DNA from: Duganella sp. BJB480
Lineage (GTDB): Bacteria > Pseudomonadota > Gammaproteobacteria > Burkholderiales > Burkholderiaceae_D
Direction of reading: 5' to 3'
NCBI GenBank assembly: GCA_003416985.1
Contig: QVIN01000011.1
Location: 62,001-126,000 of the forward strand
DNA length: 64,000 nt
Below, one piece after another: positions 44,111 to 53,929 of the stretch. How positions within the stretch are numbered: position 1 is the first letter of the stretch; every line of letters begins with the position of its first letter. The notes below the pieces were generated by a model. That model had not been told where the DNA came from. It saw nothing but the letters and a program-made list of their open reading frames with translations, and did no database searches. The position numbers and the translations under genes are program-made.

Positions 44111-44983
44111 ATGAGTTGGTTGGAAAAACTGCTGCCCCCACGAATCCAGCGTTCCGACGCTGCCGCACGCAAGACCATGCCCGAGGGCCTGTGGGTCAAG
44201 TGCCCGTCCTGCGAAGCCGTCCTGTACCGCACCGATCTGGAATCGAATCTGCACGTTTGCCCCAAATGCGACCACCACATGCGCATCCGCGCACGTGAAC
44301 GCCTCGACAGCCTGTTCGACGCCGGCGGCCGTTATGAAATCGGCATGGATACCCTGCCGGTCGATACGCTGAAGTTCAAAGACAGCAAGAAATACCCCGA
44401 CCGCCTCAAGCAAGCCATGGAAGCCACCGGCGAGACCGATGCGCTGATCGTCATGGGCGGCGCCATCATGAGCCTGCCATGCGTGGTGGCCTGCTTCGAA
44501 TTCGAATTCATGGGCGGCTCGATGGGCTCCGTGGTCGGCGAGCGCTTCGTGCGCGGCGCGCAAGTGGCCCTGGAGCAGAAAGTACCGTTCATCTGCATCA
44601 CCGCCACCGGCGGCGCCCGCATGCAGGAAGGCCTGCTGTCGCTGATGCAGATGGCGAAAACCACCGCCATGCTGACCAAGCTGTCGGAGAAGAAGCTGCC
44701 GTTCATCAGCGTGCTGACCGACCCGACCATGGGCGGCGTGTCCGCCTCGTTCGCCTTCATGGGCGACGTGGTCATCGCCGAACCGAAAGCGCTGATCGGC
44801 TTCGCCGGCCCGCGCGTGATCGAAAACACCGTGCGCGAGAAACTGCCGGAAGGCTTCCAGCGCGCCGAGTTCCTGGTCACCAAGGGCGCCGTCGACATGA
44901 TCGTCGACCGCCGCAAGATGCGCGAAGAAATCGCCCGTCTGATGGCACTGCTGCAGAATCAAGCGGTCGAAGTATTGGCCTAA
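44111..44983 (+). CDS. accD: Acetyl-CoA carboxylase carboxyltransferase subunit beta
   Basis: 290 residues, AAGGAG before the ATG. The zinc ribbon is Cys31, Cys34, Cys50 and Cys53 (CPSC...CPKC). The crotonase-fold signatures include GGSMGSVVGERFVRG, ATGGARMQEGLLSLMQM and LTDPTMGGVSASFAFMGDV. With AccA it transfers the carboxyl group from biotin to acetyl-CoA. Its place between trpA and folC is the usual one, apart from the inserted toxin cassette. Confidence 0.97.
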   Translation: MSWLEKLLPPRIQRSDAAARKTMPEGLWVKCPSCEAVLYRTDLESNLHVCPKCDHHMRIRARERLDSLFDAGGRYEIGMDTLPVDTLKFKDSKKYPDRLKQAMEATGETDALIVMGGAIMSLPCVVACFEFEFMGGSMGSVVGERFVRGAQVALEQKVPFICITATGGARMQEGLLSLMQMAKTTAMLTKLSEKKLPFISVLTDPTMGGVSASFAFMGDVVIAEPKALIGFAGPRVIENTVREKLPEGFQRAEFLVTKGAVDMIVDRRKMREEIARLMALLQNQAVEVLA

Positions 44984-45066
44984 AAAGCCTTCACTCCCTC
45001 ACGCTGCGGCGCGCAATCGGCTATCATGCCGGCCTGCGCGCCGTTTTCCATTTCTGAGCCATCACT

Positions 45067-46356
45067 ATGTCGAACCTCCCAACTACTTTGCCCGCCTGGC
45101 TTGCGCTGCTTGAATCGCGCCACGCCGAAACCGTCATCAACATGGGCCTGGACCGCGTGCTCGCCGTCAAGGAGCGCCTGAAGCTGGCCTTCAGCTGTCC
45201 CGTCATCATGGTGGCCGGCACCAACGGCAAGGGTTCGACCTGCGCCATGCTGGAATCGGTGCTGATGCGCGCCGGCTACAAGGTGGGCCTGTACATCAAG
45301 CCGCACTTCCTCGACTTTAACGAGCGCGCCCGCATCAACGGCGAGCTGGCCAGCGACGAGGTGCTGGTGGCCTCCTTCAACGCGGTCGAAGCGGTGCGCG
45401 GCGATACGCCGCTGACGTATTTCGAATTCACCACGCTGGCCATCATGCACCTGCTCAGCGGCGCCGGCGTGGATGTCGTGATCCTGGAGGTCGGCCTGGG
45501 CGGACGCCTGGACGCGGTCAACATCGTCGATGCCGACGTCTCCATCGTCACCAGCGTCGATATCGACCACACCGACTACCTGGGCGACACCCGCGAGGCG
45601 ATCGGCTTCGAGAAGGCCGGCATTTTCCGCGCCGGCAAAACCGCGATCTGCTCGGACCCGGTGCCGCCGCAATCGCTGATCGACCACGCCAACGCCATCG
45701 GCGCCGACCTGTGGCTGATGGGCCGCGATTTCAACTATTCCGGCGACAAGCAGCAGTGGAACTACGGCGGCCGCTCGCAGCGCCGCAACTCGCTGGCCTA
45801 CCCGAGCCTGCGCGGCGCCAACCAGATCCTCAACGCCTCGGCCGTGCTGGCCGCGCTGGAGGCGCTGAAGCTGGAACTGCCGGTCGGCGCGCAGGAAGTC
45901 CGCACCGGCCTGGTGACGGTGGAACTGCCGGGCCGCTTCCAGGTGCTGCCTGGCCGCCCGACCGTGATCCTGGACGTGGCGCACAATCCGCACGCCGCCT
46001 CGGCGCTGAACCAGAACCTGGGCAACATGGGCTTCCACCCCTACACCTACGCCGTGTTCGGCTCCATGCACGACAAGGATATCGACGGCGTGATCGCCGC
46101 CATGTCCGAGCACGTGGACCACTGGTGCCTGGCCACGCTGCCGTCGCCGCGCTCGGCCAGCGCCTCGGAACTGGCGGCCAAGGTCCAGATCGTGCAGCCG
46201 GAAAGGCCGGAGCGCACCATCAATATCTTCGACGATCCGGCCGCCGCGTATGCAAATGCGATCAGCCGAGCCGGGGAGAATGATAGAATTGTGGTCTTTG
46301 GATCTTTCCTCACGGTCGCCGGCGTCATGGCGGCGCGAAAATCCGCATTCCATTGA
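45067..46356 (+). CDS. folC: Bifunctional folylpolyglutamate/dihydrofolate synthase
   Basis: 429 residues. The ATP loop GTNGKGSTCAMLES (about 59-72), the Mur-ligase-type ILEVGLGGRLDAVN and SVDIDHTDYLGDT segments, and VILDVAHNPHAASALNQNL are conserved. It adds glutamate to dihydropteroate and to folates. The next gene starts 22 bp downstream, and the folC-SPOR-cvpA-purF order matches that of many proteobacteria. Confidence 0.96.
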   Translation: MSNLPTTLPAWLALLESRHAETVINMGLDRVLAVKERLKLAFSCPVIMVAGTNGKGSTCAMLESVLMRAGYKVGLYIKPHFLDFNERARINGELASDEVLVASFNAVEAVRGDTPLTYFEFTTLAIMHLLSGAGVDVVILEVGLGGRLDAVNIVDADVSIVTSVDIDHTDYLGDTREAIGFEKAGIFRAGKTAICSDPVPPQSLIDHANAIGADLWLMGRDFNYSGDKQQWNYGGRSQRRNSLAYPSLRGANQILNASAVLAALEALKLELPVGAQEVRTGLVTVELPGRFQVLPGRPTVILDVAHNPHAASALNQNLGNMGFHPYTYAVFGSMHDKDIDGVIAAMSEHVDHWCLATLPSPRSASASELAAKVQIVQPERPERTINIFDDPAAAYANAISRAGENDRIVVFGSFLTVAGVMAARKSAFH

Positions 46357-46378
46357 ACGCACAGGACTGAAATCACGC

Positions 46379-47428
46379 ATGGGCTTGTTCTCGAAACTCG
46401 GTAAAAACAAGCAAGAGGCCGCCGGTCAGGACAGCGGCTATTACACCAGCGCAGATGACCAGGCCGCGACGGAGCGCGCACGCTCCAAGCGCGCCTCGTC
46501 GGCGGATGGTTCCGCCAAATCCCGCCGCGGCAAAGACCGCGAAGCGGACGATCCTGTGTTGCCGGAAAAGAAACGCGCGCGCCGCCGCCTGGTCGGCGCC
46601 ATCGCGCTGGCGCTGGGCGTGGCCATCGGCCTGCCGATGGTGCTCGATTCCGAACCGAAGCCGCTGGCGTCCGACATCGATATCAAGATCCCGGCCAAGG
46701 ACAAACCGGCCGAGGCCGCACCTGCGCCCGCACCCGCCGCGCCGGTGCCCCAGAGCGCCGCGCTGGACAGTCGCGAAGAAATCGTCGACGACGTCAAGCC
46801 GGCCAAGCCCGCCGCCGTGGCCGCAGCACCGAAGCCAGCCGCCGCCGCTCCCGTGGCCGCCGCACCTGTCACGCCACCGCCGGTCGCCCCCGTCAAGGTC
46901 GACACCGCCAAGCGCGAAGCCGAACTGAAGGCCGAAGCCAAGGCCAAGGCCGACACCATCGCCAAGAACAAGGCCGACAACGAAGCCAAGGCCCGCCAGG
47001 ACGCCGACTACAAGCAGGAAGTCGAACGCAAGCAGGCCGAGGCGAAAGCCGAAGCCAAGGCCAAGGCGGAAGCCGAGCGCAAACTGGCCGAAGCCAAGGC
47101 AGCCAAGCAGGCCGACAGCGCCAAGCCGGCCGCGACCTCGGAAGACGCGCGCGCGCTGGCCATCCTGGAAGGCAAGCCCGCCGCCAAGCCGGCCGCCGAA
47201 TCCGGCCAGAAGTTCGTGCTGCAGGTGGCCGCGCTGAGCGACCAGGCCAAGGTGGACGAGCTGCGCGACAAACTGAAAAAAGCCGGCATCAGCTCCTACA
47301 CCCAGAAGACGCCGTCCGGTGACATCACCCGCGTGCGCGTGGGACCGTTCACCAACAAGGATGAGGCCGAAAAAGTGCGGGCCAAGCTGAGCGCCATGGG
47401 CCTGAACGGCCGCCTCGAAACCGTCTGA
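46379..47428 (+). CDS. SPOR-domain cell division protein (DedD-like)
   Basis: 349 residues starting MGLFSKLGKNKQEA; an earlier in-frame ATG lies inside folC. A cytoplasmic basic N-terminus precedes one membrane helix (about 71-89: LVGAIALALGVAIGLPMVL). A Pro/Ala linker and a long Lys/Glu/Ala helical region with repeated EAKAKA units (about 180-250) follow. The last ~75 residues form a SPOR domain (KFVLQVAALSDQAKVDELRDKLKKAGI...VRVGPFTNKDEAEKVRAKL), which binds septal peptidoglycan lacking side chains. The position matches dedD of E. coli. Confidence 0.92.
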   Translation: MGLFSKLGKNKQEAAGQDSGYYTSADDQAATERARSKRASSADGSAKSRRGKDREADDPVLPEKKRARRRLVGAIALALGVAIGLPMVLDSEPKPLASDIDIKIPAKDKPAEAAPAPAPAAPVPQSAALDSREEIVDDVKPAKPAAVAAAPKPAAAAPVAAAPVTPPPVAPVKVDTAKREAELKAEAKAKADTIAKNKADNEAKARQDADYKQEVERKQAEAKAEAKAKAEAERKLAEAKAAKQADSAKPAATSEDARALAILEGKPAAKPAAESGQKFVLQVAALSDQAKVDELRDKLKKAGISSYTQKTPSGDITRVRVGPFTNKDEAEKVRAKLSAMGLNGRLETV

Positions 47429-47445
47429 TCCAGCAGGCGCCCGAC

Positions 47446-47934
47446 GTGACGATATTCGATTATCTGGTGATTTTTGTGTTGGTCGCGTCGGTCATCATCG
47501 GCATGATGCGCGGCCTGGTGAAGGAAGTGTTGTCGCTGGCGGGCTGGGTGGTGGCCTTCGTGGTCGCCAACGCCTACGCCGCCGTGCTGGCGCCCATGCT
47601 GCCGCCGGTGGTGCCGGGCGAGGTGCTGCGCCTGATCCTTGCCTTTATTGCACTGTTCATCGGTGTGAAGATTTTGACGGGCCTGCTCGGCATGGCGCTG
47701 GGCGCCTTGCTCGACGCCGGCGGCCTGAGCCTCGTGGACCGCGCGCTGGGCATGGTGTTCGGTTTCGGCCGCGGTCTTGTAATCGTATTGGCAGGCGTCA
47801 TCTTATGCGGGATGACGTCGATACCGCAACAAGCATTCTGGAAGGATGCGCGACTGAGTCCGCTCGCGGAGACCGGAGCGCATACGGTGAAAGCCTTCCT
47901 TCCCGCTGCCATGGCGCAGCATGTGAATTTTTGA
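47446..47934 (+). CDS. cvpA: CvpA family membrane protein
   Basis: 162 residues from a GTG start 17 bp after the SPOR gene; no ATG fits the conserved beginning TIFDYLVIFVLVASVIIGMMRGLVKEVLSL. Four membrane helices are predicted. RGLVKE and the later RALGMVFGFGRGL are CvpA signatures. CvpA was named for colicin V production and is now linked to envelope and bile or charge homeostasis; its place before purF is conserved. Confidence 0.92.
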   Translation: MTIFDYLVIFVLVASVIIGMMRGLVKEVLSLAGWVVAFVVANAYAAVLAPMLPPVVPGEVLRLILAFIALFIGVKILTGLLGMALGALLDAGGLSLVDRALGMVFGFGRGLVIVLAGVILCGMTSIPQQAFWKDARLSPLAETGAHTVKAFLPAAMAQHVNF

Positions 47935-47973
47935 ATTCTTTAAATCAGTAGCACCCAGTCCAGGAGCAACATC

Positions 47974-49497
<1,524 letters not shown>

Positions 49498-49503
49498 TGT
49501 CGC

Positions 49504-49540
49504 GCCCGGTGCGGTTCACGCCGCACCGGGCTTTTTTTTT
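49504..49540 (+). terminator. Intrinsic terminator after purF
   Basis: GCCCGGTGCGG/CCGCACCGGGC forms an 11-bp stem with a nine-base T run. The T run ends only 12 bases before the next start codon. Confidence 0.93.
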
Positions 49541-49552
49541 GAATACGCGAAT

Positions 49553-50797
49553 ATGAACGACAAGAAGAATTACGGCTTCACCACCACCATCCTGCACAAC
49601 GATCGCCAAAAGGGCATCGAGCACGGTTCGCTGCACAAGCCCATCCACACCTCGGTCGCCTTCGGCTACGGCGACGCGCGCCAGCTGGCGTCTGTGTTCC
49701 AGGGCAAGGAGCCGGGCTTCCGCTACGGCCGCCAGGGCAACCCGACCATCTCCGCGCTGGAGGACAAGGTCAACAAGATGGAGCAGGGCGTCGGCACGAT
49801 CTGCTTCGCCACCGGCATGGGCGCGATCGGCGCCGTGTTCCAGTCGCTGCTGCGCGCGGGCGACCATGTGGTGTCGTCGTCGTTCTTGTTCGGTAACACC
49901 AACAGCCTGTGGCAGACCACCATGGCGCAGGGCGTGGGCGTGTCCTTCGTCGACGCCACCGACGTCGCCAACGTGGCCGCCGCCGTCACCGACCAGACGC
50001 GGGTAGTGTTCGTCGAAACCATCGCCAACCCGCGCACGCAAGTGGCGGACCTGAAGCGCATCGGCCAGCTGTGCAAGGAACGCGGCATTCTCTACATCGT
50101 CGACAACACGATGACCACGCCATACCTGTTCCGCCCGAAAGCGGTGGGCGCCGGCCTGGTGGTCAACGCGCTGACCAAGTCGATCGGCGGCCACGGCAAC
50201 GCGCTGGGCGGCAGCCTGACCGACACGGGCGTCTACGACTGGACCCGGTTCGCCAACATTTACGAGAACTACAAGAAAGCCGCGCCGCTGCAATGGGGCT
50301 TGGCGCAGATTCGCGCCAAGGGCCTGCGCGACTTCGGCGCCTCGCTGGCGCCGGAAGCGGCGCACCACATCGCCGTCGGCGCCGAGACGCTGGCGCTGCG
50401 CATGGAACGCACCAGCGCCAATGCGATGGCGCTGGCCCGCCTGCTGGAAAGCGACGAGCGCGTGGCCGCCGTCTACTATCCCGGCCTGGCCTCGCACCCG
50501 CAGCACGCGATCTCCGCCGAGCTGTTCCGCAGCTTCGGCTCCCTGTTGAGCTTTGAACTGAAGGATGGCATCGACTGCTTCGATTTCCTCAACCGCCTGA
50601 AGCTGGCGATTCCGGCCTCCAACCTGGGCGACACGCGCACGCTGATCATCCCGGTGGCGCACACGATCTTCTACGAGATGGGCGCCGAGCGCCGCGCCTC
50701 GATGGGCATCGCCGAGTCGCTGATACGGGTGTCGGTCGGCATCGAGGATACCGACGATCTGCTGGACGATTTCACCTGCGCACTGGAAGCTTGCTGA
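49553..50797 (+). CDS. Cystathionine gamma-synthase family PLP enzyme
   Basis: 414 residues. The PLP lysine is Lys209 in NALTKSIGGHGNALGG, with Asp184 in YIVDNTMTTP and the family pattern RYGRQGNPTISALEDKVNKMEQG near residue 60. SNLGDTRTLIIPVAHTIF and RVSVGIEDTDDLLDDF close the protein. The family includes methionine gamma-lyase and O-acyl-homoserine sulfhydrylases; the start KKNYGFTTTILHNDR marks a distinct subgroup common in Burkholderiales whose exact reaction I cannot fix. No ribosome site is visible because the purF terminator abuts the start. Confidence 0.88.
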   Translation: MNDKKNYGFTTTILHNDRQKGIEHGSLHKPIHTSVAFGYGDARQLASVFQGKEPGFRYGRQGNPTISALEDKVNKMEQGVGTICFATGMGAIGAVFQSLLRAGDHVVSSSFLFGNTNSLWQTTMAQGVGVSFVDATDVANVAAAVTDQTRVVFVETIANPRTQVADLKRIGQLCKERGILYIVDNTMTTPYLFRPKAVGAGLVVNALTKSIGGHGNALGGSLTDTGVYDWTRFANIYENYKKAAPLQWGLAQIRAKGLRDFGASLAPEAAHHIAVGAETLALRMERTSANAMALARLLESDERVAAVYYPGLASHPQHAISAELFRSFGSLLSFELKDGIDCFDFLNRLKLAIPASNLGDTRTLIIPVAHTIFYEMGAERRASMGIAESLIRVSVGIEDTDDLLDDFTCALEAC

Positions 50798-50854
50798 GCG
50801 CAGCCTCGAGTTGTGATAATCTAAGTTTTCAATTTTGCTAAGCGCGGAGGCGAT

Positions 50855-51349
50855 ATGAGAGCAGCATGGGTTCTGGCATTGACCGTGCTGTCGAGTAGCG
50901 CCTTCGCCGGCGACCAGGCCCGCCGCCAGGCGCGGCAAGCCGAAATCGAGTACTACACCAGCCGCTACGACGGCGCCGACATTGCGCTGGCCCGTTTCAA
51001 CTGCAAACCGCCCAACATCCCGATGCGTCCGGCCACGGCCGGCGGACCGGCGCTGACGCAAGCGCTGGCCGCCTGGCACGACTGCTACGATCAATTCCTG
51101 GCCAACTACAACGCCGCGCTCCCGGTCGGCAAGAGCATCCCCGCCGACGTGGCCGACCTGATGACGGACGACGAGCTGGGCGCCGCGCAGACGCTGATGA
51201 GTCAGGTGTTCGTGCAGGTGGCGGACGAGGCCAAGCGCCAGGCCGACGCCGTCACCCTGGCGCAGAGCGCGTTGGAAGGCCGTCAAGGCGACCTGGCCCT
51301 GAGCGCGCGCGACCTGTCGCATCAGCCGGAGACCGCCGGCAAGCGCTAG
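50855..51349 (+). CDS. Hypothetical periplasmic protein
   Basis: 164 residues, GGAGGCGAT before the ATG. A signal peptide ends at AFAGD. The mature part has two cysteines (FNCKPPNIPMRP and WHDCYDQFLANYN) likely to form a disulfide, and is otherwise helical and charged (RRQARQAEIEYYTSRY; EAKRQADAVTLAQSALEG). I do not recognise the family. It converges on lexA. Confidence 0.8.
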   Translation: MRAAWVLALTVLSSSAFAGDQARRQARQAEIEYYTSRYDGADIALARFNCKPPNIPMRPATAGGPALTQALAAWHDCYDQFLANYNAALPVGKSIPADVADLMTDDELGAAQTLMSQVFVQVADEAKRQADAVTLAQSALEGRQGDLALSARDLSHQPETAGKR

Positions 51350-51368
51350 CCCGTCGGCGAGGCGAGGC

Positions 51369-52007
51369 TTAGTGCCAGCTGCGCATCAGGCCGACCGCCA
51401 GGCCTTCCAGCGCGAACTCATCGGCTTCGGGATCGACCTTGATGATCTTGAAGTCCGGGTTCTCCGGCAGCAGCTCGACGGTGGAGCCGGTCTTGCGATA
51501 GCGCTTGACCGTGACATCGTTGCCGATGCGGGCGACGACGATCTGGCCGTTCTTGGCGCTGTCCACCTTCTTGACCGCCAGCAGGTCGCCGTCCATGATG
51601 CCGGCGTCGCGCATCGACTCGCCGCGCACCTTCAGCAGGTAGTCCGGCTTGGAGGAGAACATGGCCGGATCGACGCTGTAGCTGGTCTCCAGGTTTTCCT
51701 GGGCCAGGATGGGCGAGCCGGCGGCCACGCGGCCGATCAGCGGCAGCGACATCATCAGCGACACCGGCACCTTGGGCGTGGCCGGCTCGGCGTGCACGCC
51801 CAGCAGGCGGATGCCGCGCGAGGTGCCGGCGGCGATCTCGATCGCGCCCTTGCGCGCCAGCGCCTGCAAATGCTCCTCGGCCGCGTTGGCGGACTTGAAG
51901 CCCAGTTCATTGGCGATCTCGGCGCGCGTCGGCGGGAAGCCGGTGTTCTCGATGGCATCCTTGATCAGATTGAGAATTTGTTCCTGTCTTGCGGTGAGCT
52001 TGATCAT
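51369..52007 (-). CDS. lexA: LexA repressor
   Basis: 212 residues. The winged helix is at about 1-65 (LTARQEQILNLIKDAIENTGFPPTRAEIANELGF). The self-cleavage site is Ala96-Gly97 (GRVAAGSP), and the Ser/Lys dyad is Ser131 (VRGESMRDAG) and Lys168 (DVTVKRYRK), with the expected 37-residue spacing. It represses SOS genes until RecA-stimulated cleavage. Two SOS boxes lie just upstream, indicating autoregulation. Confidence 0.97.
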   Translation of the reverse strand: MIKLTARQEQILNLIKDAIENTGFPPTRAEIANELGFKSANAAEEHLQALARKGAIEIAAGTSRGIRLLGVHAEPATPKVPVSLMMSLPLIGRVAAGSPILAQENLETSYSVDPAMFSSKPDYLLKVRGESMRDAGIMDGDLLAVKKVDSAKNGQIVVARIGNDVTVKRYRKTGSTVELLPENPDFKIIKVDPEADEFALEGLAVGLMRSWH

Positions 52008-52021
52008 AGAGTGCTTTGGGC

Positions 52022-52054
52022 CTGTGTATATAGACAGTCTGTATTTTTGTACAG
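52022..52054 (-). promoter_or_regulatory. Two tandem SOS (LexA) boxes
   Basis: CTGT-N8-ACAG occurs at 52022-52037 and again at 52039-52054, one base apart, 15 bp upstream of the lexA start. Both are exact matches to the proteobacterial SOS-box ends with AT-rich centres. Confidence 0.93.
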
Positions 52055-52104
52055 TGCGAAGCGAAAAGCAAGGGAATTTGTTGCTTACCGCGAAATAAAT
52101 TCAT

Positions 52105-52192
52105 GTGGGGTCAAGTCTGACATTCGGACACGGGCTCCGCCGTAGCGCCCGCTACGGCAGAGCCCGTGTCCGAATGTCAGACTTGACCCCAC
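52105..52192. repeat. 88-bp near-perfect palindrome
   Basis: Two 43-base arms (52105-52147 and 52150-52192) are reverse complements except at one position (52138/52159), around a two-base centre. The arms begin GTGGGGTCAAGTCTGACATT. It lies between lexA and rpsF. A second small stem, CCCCAC/GTGGGG (52187-52200), overlaps the right end and leads into ATTTTT. A dispersed REP- or MITE-like element is likely, but only this copy is visible here. Confidence 0.9.
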
Positions 52193-52303
52193 CCGTGGGG
52201 GTGGATTTTTCGGCGGAATGCTGATATAGTCGCGGGCTTACCTCTTCCCACACCTGTCTTGACGCCAGGGTGGGCTATATTCACAGTCCTTAAGGGAGTT
52301 TGC

Positions 52304-52690
52304 ATGCGTCACTATGAAATAGTATTTATCGTCCACCCGGACCAGAGCGAGCAAGTGCCCGCCATGATCGAGCGTTACAAAACCACCGTAACGACCCGCG
52401 GCGGCGCCGTGCACCGTGTTGAAGATTGGGGCCGTCGTCAGATGGCTTACTCGATCCAGAAACTGGCTAAAGCACACTACATCTGCCTGAACATCGAATG
52501 CGACAACGAGACCCTGGTCGAGCTGGAAACCGCCTTCAAATTCAATGATGCCGTGCTGCGTCACCTGACCGTCAAGATGAAGAAAGCGGAAACCGCTCCT
52601 TCGCCGATGATGAAGTCGGTACAACGTGAAGATGCAGCGAAATCGCATCGCACCGAAGCTCCAGCAGCCGCTGCTGCTCCTGCGGCCTAA
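52304..52690 (+). CDS. rpsF: 30S ribosomal protein S6
   Basis: 128 residues from MRHYEIVFIVHPDQSEQVPAM, AAGGGAG upstream. RGGAVHRVEDWGRRQMAYSIQKLAKAHY is the S6 signature. The usual length is ~100-130; the Ala/Pro-rich tail is the variable part. Binds S18 and 16S rRNA. First gene of rpsF-priB-rpsR-rplI. Confidence 0.97.
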   Translation: MRHYEIVFIVHPDQSEQVPAMIERYKTTVTTRGGAVHRVEDWGRRQMAYSIQKLAKAHYICLNIECDNETLVELETAFKFNDAVLRHLTVKMKKAETAPSPMMKSVQREDAAKSHRTEAPAAAAAPAA

Positions 52691-53014
52691 TTGTTACCGG
52701 GAACCGAGCTGAATCAGCTCCAGTTGATTGCCTTGATCGCCGAACGGGACGCCTTGCGCTACACCCCGGCCGGCATGCCGATCGTGAACGCTGTACTCCA
52801 GCACCGGTCGCAGCAAGTCGAGGCAGGCATCGCCCGATTGAGCGAGTTTGAAATTTCCGCGGTCGCCGCGGGCGAGATTTCAGGCCGCTTCAGTCAGGCG
52901 CCACTGGCAGGCATGTATCAGTTCACCGGTTTCCTGAACAAGAAGAATCGCAATAGCAAAAGCCTGGTGTTTCACATCATTGATTTTAGTGCTGTCCCAG
53001 ACAGCTCAATTTAG
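52691..53014 (+). CDS. priB: Primosomal replication protein N (PriB)
   Basis: 107 residues, single OB fold, recognisable from NQLQLIALIAERDALRYTPAGMPIVNAVLQHRSQQ and FTGFLNKKNRNSKSLVFHIIDF. No ATG is near: the frame can begin at TTG 52691, directly after the rpsF stop, or at CTG 52709, which has CCGGGA upstream and would start like known PriB (LNQLQL). PriB binds single-stranded DNA and helps PriA restart replication. Placement between S6 and S18 is conserved. Confidence 0.92.
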   Translation: MLPGTELNQLQLIALIAERDALRYTPAGMPIVNAVLQHRSQQVEAGIARLSEFEISAVAAGEISGRFSQAPLAGMYQFTGFLNKKNRNSKSLVFHIIDFSAVPDSSI

Positions 53015-53029
53015 ATACAGGAGCCTAAA

Positions 53030-53320
53030 ATGGCATTCGGTAAAAAGTTCGACAAAAACAAGCTCAAGCTGAAAGAAAAGCGCAAGCAACAAAACCCACT
53101 GTTCAAGCGTAAGAAGTTCTGCCGCTTCACCGCAGCAAACGTTGAACAAGTTGACTACAAAGACGTCGACACCCTGAAAGACTTCGTCCAGGAAAACGGC
53201 AAAATCATGCCAGCACGTCTGACCGGTACCAAGGCGCACTACCAGCGTCAAGTTGACACCGCAATCAAGCGCGCTCGCTACCTCGCGCTGCTGCCTTACA
53301 CCGATCTGCACCACGCTTAA
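53030..53320 (+). CDS. rpsR: 30S ribosomal protein S18
   Basis: 96 residues, AGGAGCC upstream. KFCRFTAANVEQVDYKDVDTLKDFVQENGKIMPARLTGTKAHYQRQV is the S18 signature; the N-terminus is a basic extension of about 20 residues. Forms the central platform of the 30S subunit with S6. Confidence 0.97.
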   Translation: MAFGKKFDKNKLKLKEKRKQQNPLFKRKKFCRFTAANVEQVDYKDVDTLKDFVQENGKIMPARLTGTKAHYQRQVDTAIKRARYLALLPYTDLHHA

Positions 53321-53354
53321 TTGCGTCGTCTAGATAAGATCCTGGAGAAGAACT

Positions 53355-53807
53355 ATGCAAATCATTCTGTTAGAAAAAGTCGTCAACCTGGGCAACCTGG
53401 GTGAAGTCGTTAAAGTCAAAGACGGTTACGCACGTAACTTCCTGATTCCGCAAAAAATGGCTCGCCGCGCTACCGCGTCCGCCGTTGCTGAATTCGAAGT
53501 CAAGCGCGCCGAACTGGAAAAAGCCGCTGCCGAGAAACTGGCTGCCGCTCAAGCCCAAGGCGAGAAACTGAACGGCATGACCGTGAACGTTTCGCAAAAA
53601 GCTGGCGTCGACGGCCGTCTGTTCGGCTCCGTCACCAACTTCGACATCGCTGAAGCCCTGTCGAAAGCTGGTTTCGCTGTTGAAAAAGCTGCCGTGCGTA
53701 TGCCTACCGGTCCTCTGAAGACCGTTGGCGAGCACCCAGTCAGCGTCGCTCTGCACACCGACGTGGTGGTGGAAGTGACCGTTGCTGTCGTGGGCGAAGC
53801 TGCCTAA
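53355..53807 (+). CDS. rplI: 50S ribosomal protein L9
   Basis: 150 residues. It begins MQIILLEKVVNLGNLGEVVKVKDGYARNFLIPQKMA, the L9 signature, followed by the long connecting helix and a C-terminal 23S-binding domain. Last gene of the operon, ahead of a terminator. Confidence 0.97.
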   Translation: MQIILLEKVVNLGNLGEVVKVKDGYARNFLIPQKMARRATASAVAEFEVKRAELEKAAAEKLAAAQAQGEKLNGMTVNVSQKAGVDGRLFGSVTNFDIAEALSKAGFAVEKAAVRMPTGPLKTVGEHPVSVALHTDVVVEVTVAVVGEAA

Positions 53808-53852
53808 TACTTTTTCAGGCGGAAACGTCTGATCAGTGTTGCAACACCTTTG

Positions 53853-53880
53853 AAAAAGCCGGGCTTGCCCGGCTTTTTTC
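53853..53880 (+). terminator. Intrinsic terminator after rplI
   Basis: AAAAAGCCGGGC/GCCCGGCTTTTTT with a short loop forms a strong hairpin with a T run, 46 bp after the rplI stop. Confidence 0.93.
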
Positions 53881-53891
53881 TCGTCATAAAT

Positions 53892-53922
53892 TTGTAATAC
53901 GGCTCAAGCAAGCAGGTATAAT
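53892..53922 (+). promoter_or_regulatory. dnaB promoter, possibly giving a leaderless transcript
   Basis: A perfect TATAAT lies at 53917-53922, with TTGTAA at 53892-53897 (19-base spacer). Transcription would start about 53929, at or beside the dnaB ATG (53930). No ribosome binding sequence precedes the ATG. Confidence 0.55.
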
Positions 53923-53929
53923 TCGCGCC

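Noticed and set aside
52187..52209. Small CCCCAC/GTGGGG stem followed by ATTTTT as a separate terminator
   Set aside because: It shares bases with the right arm of the 88-bp palindrome, so it cannot form at the same time and is noted only there.
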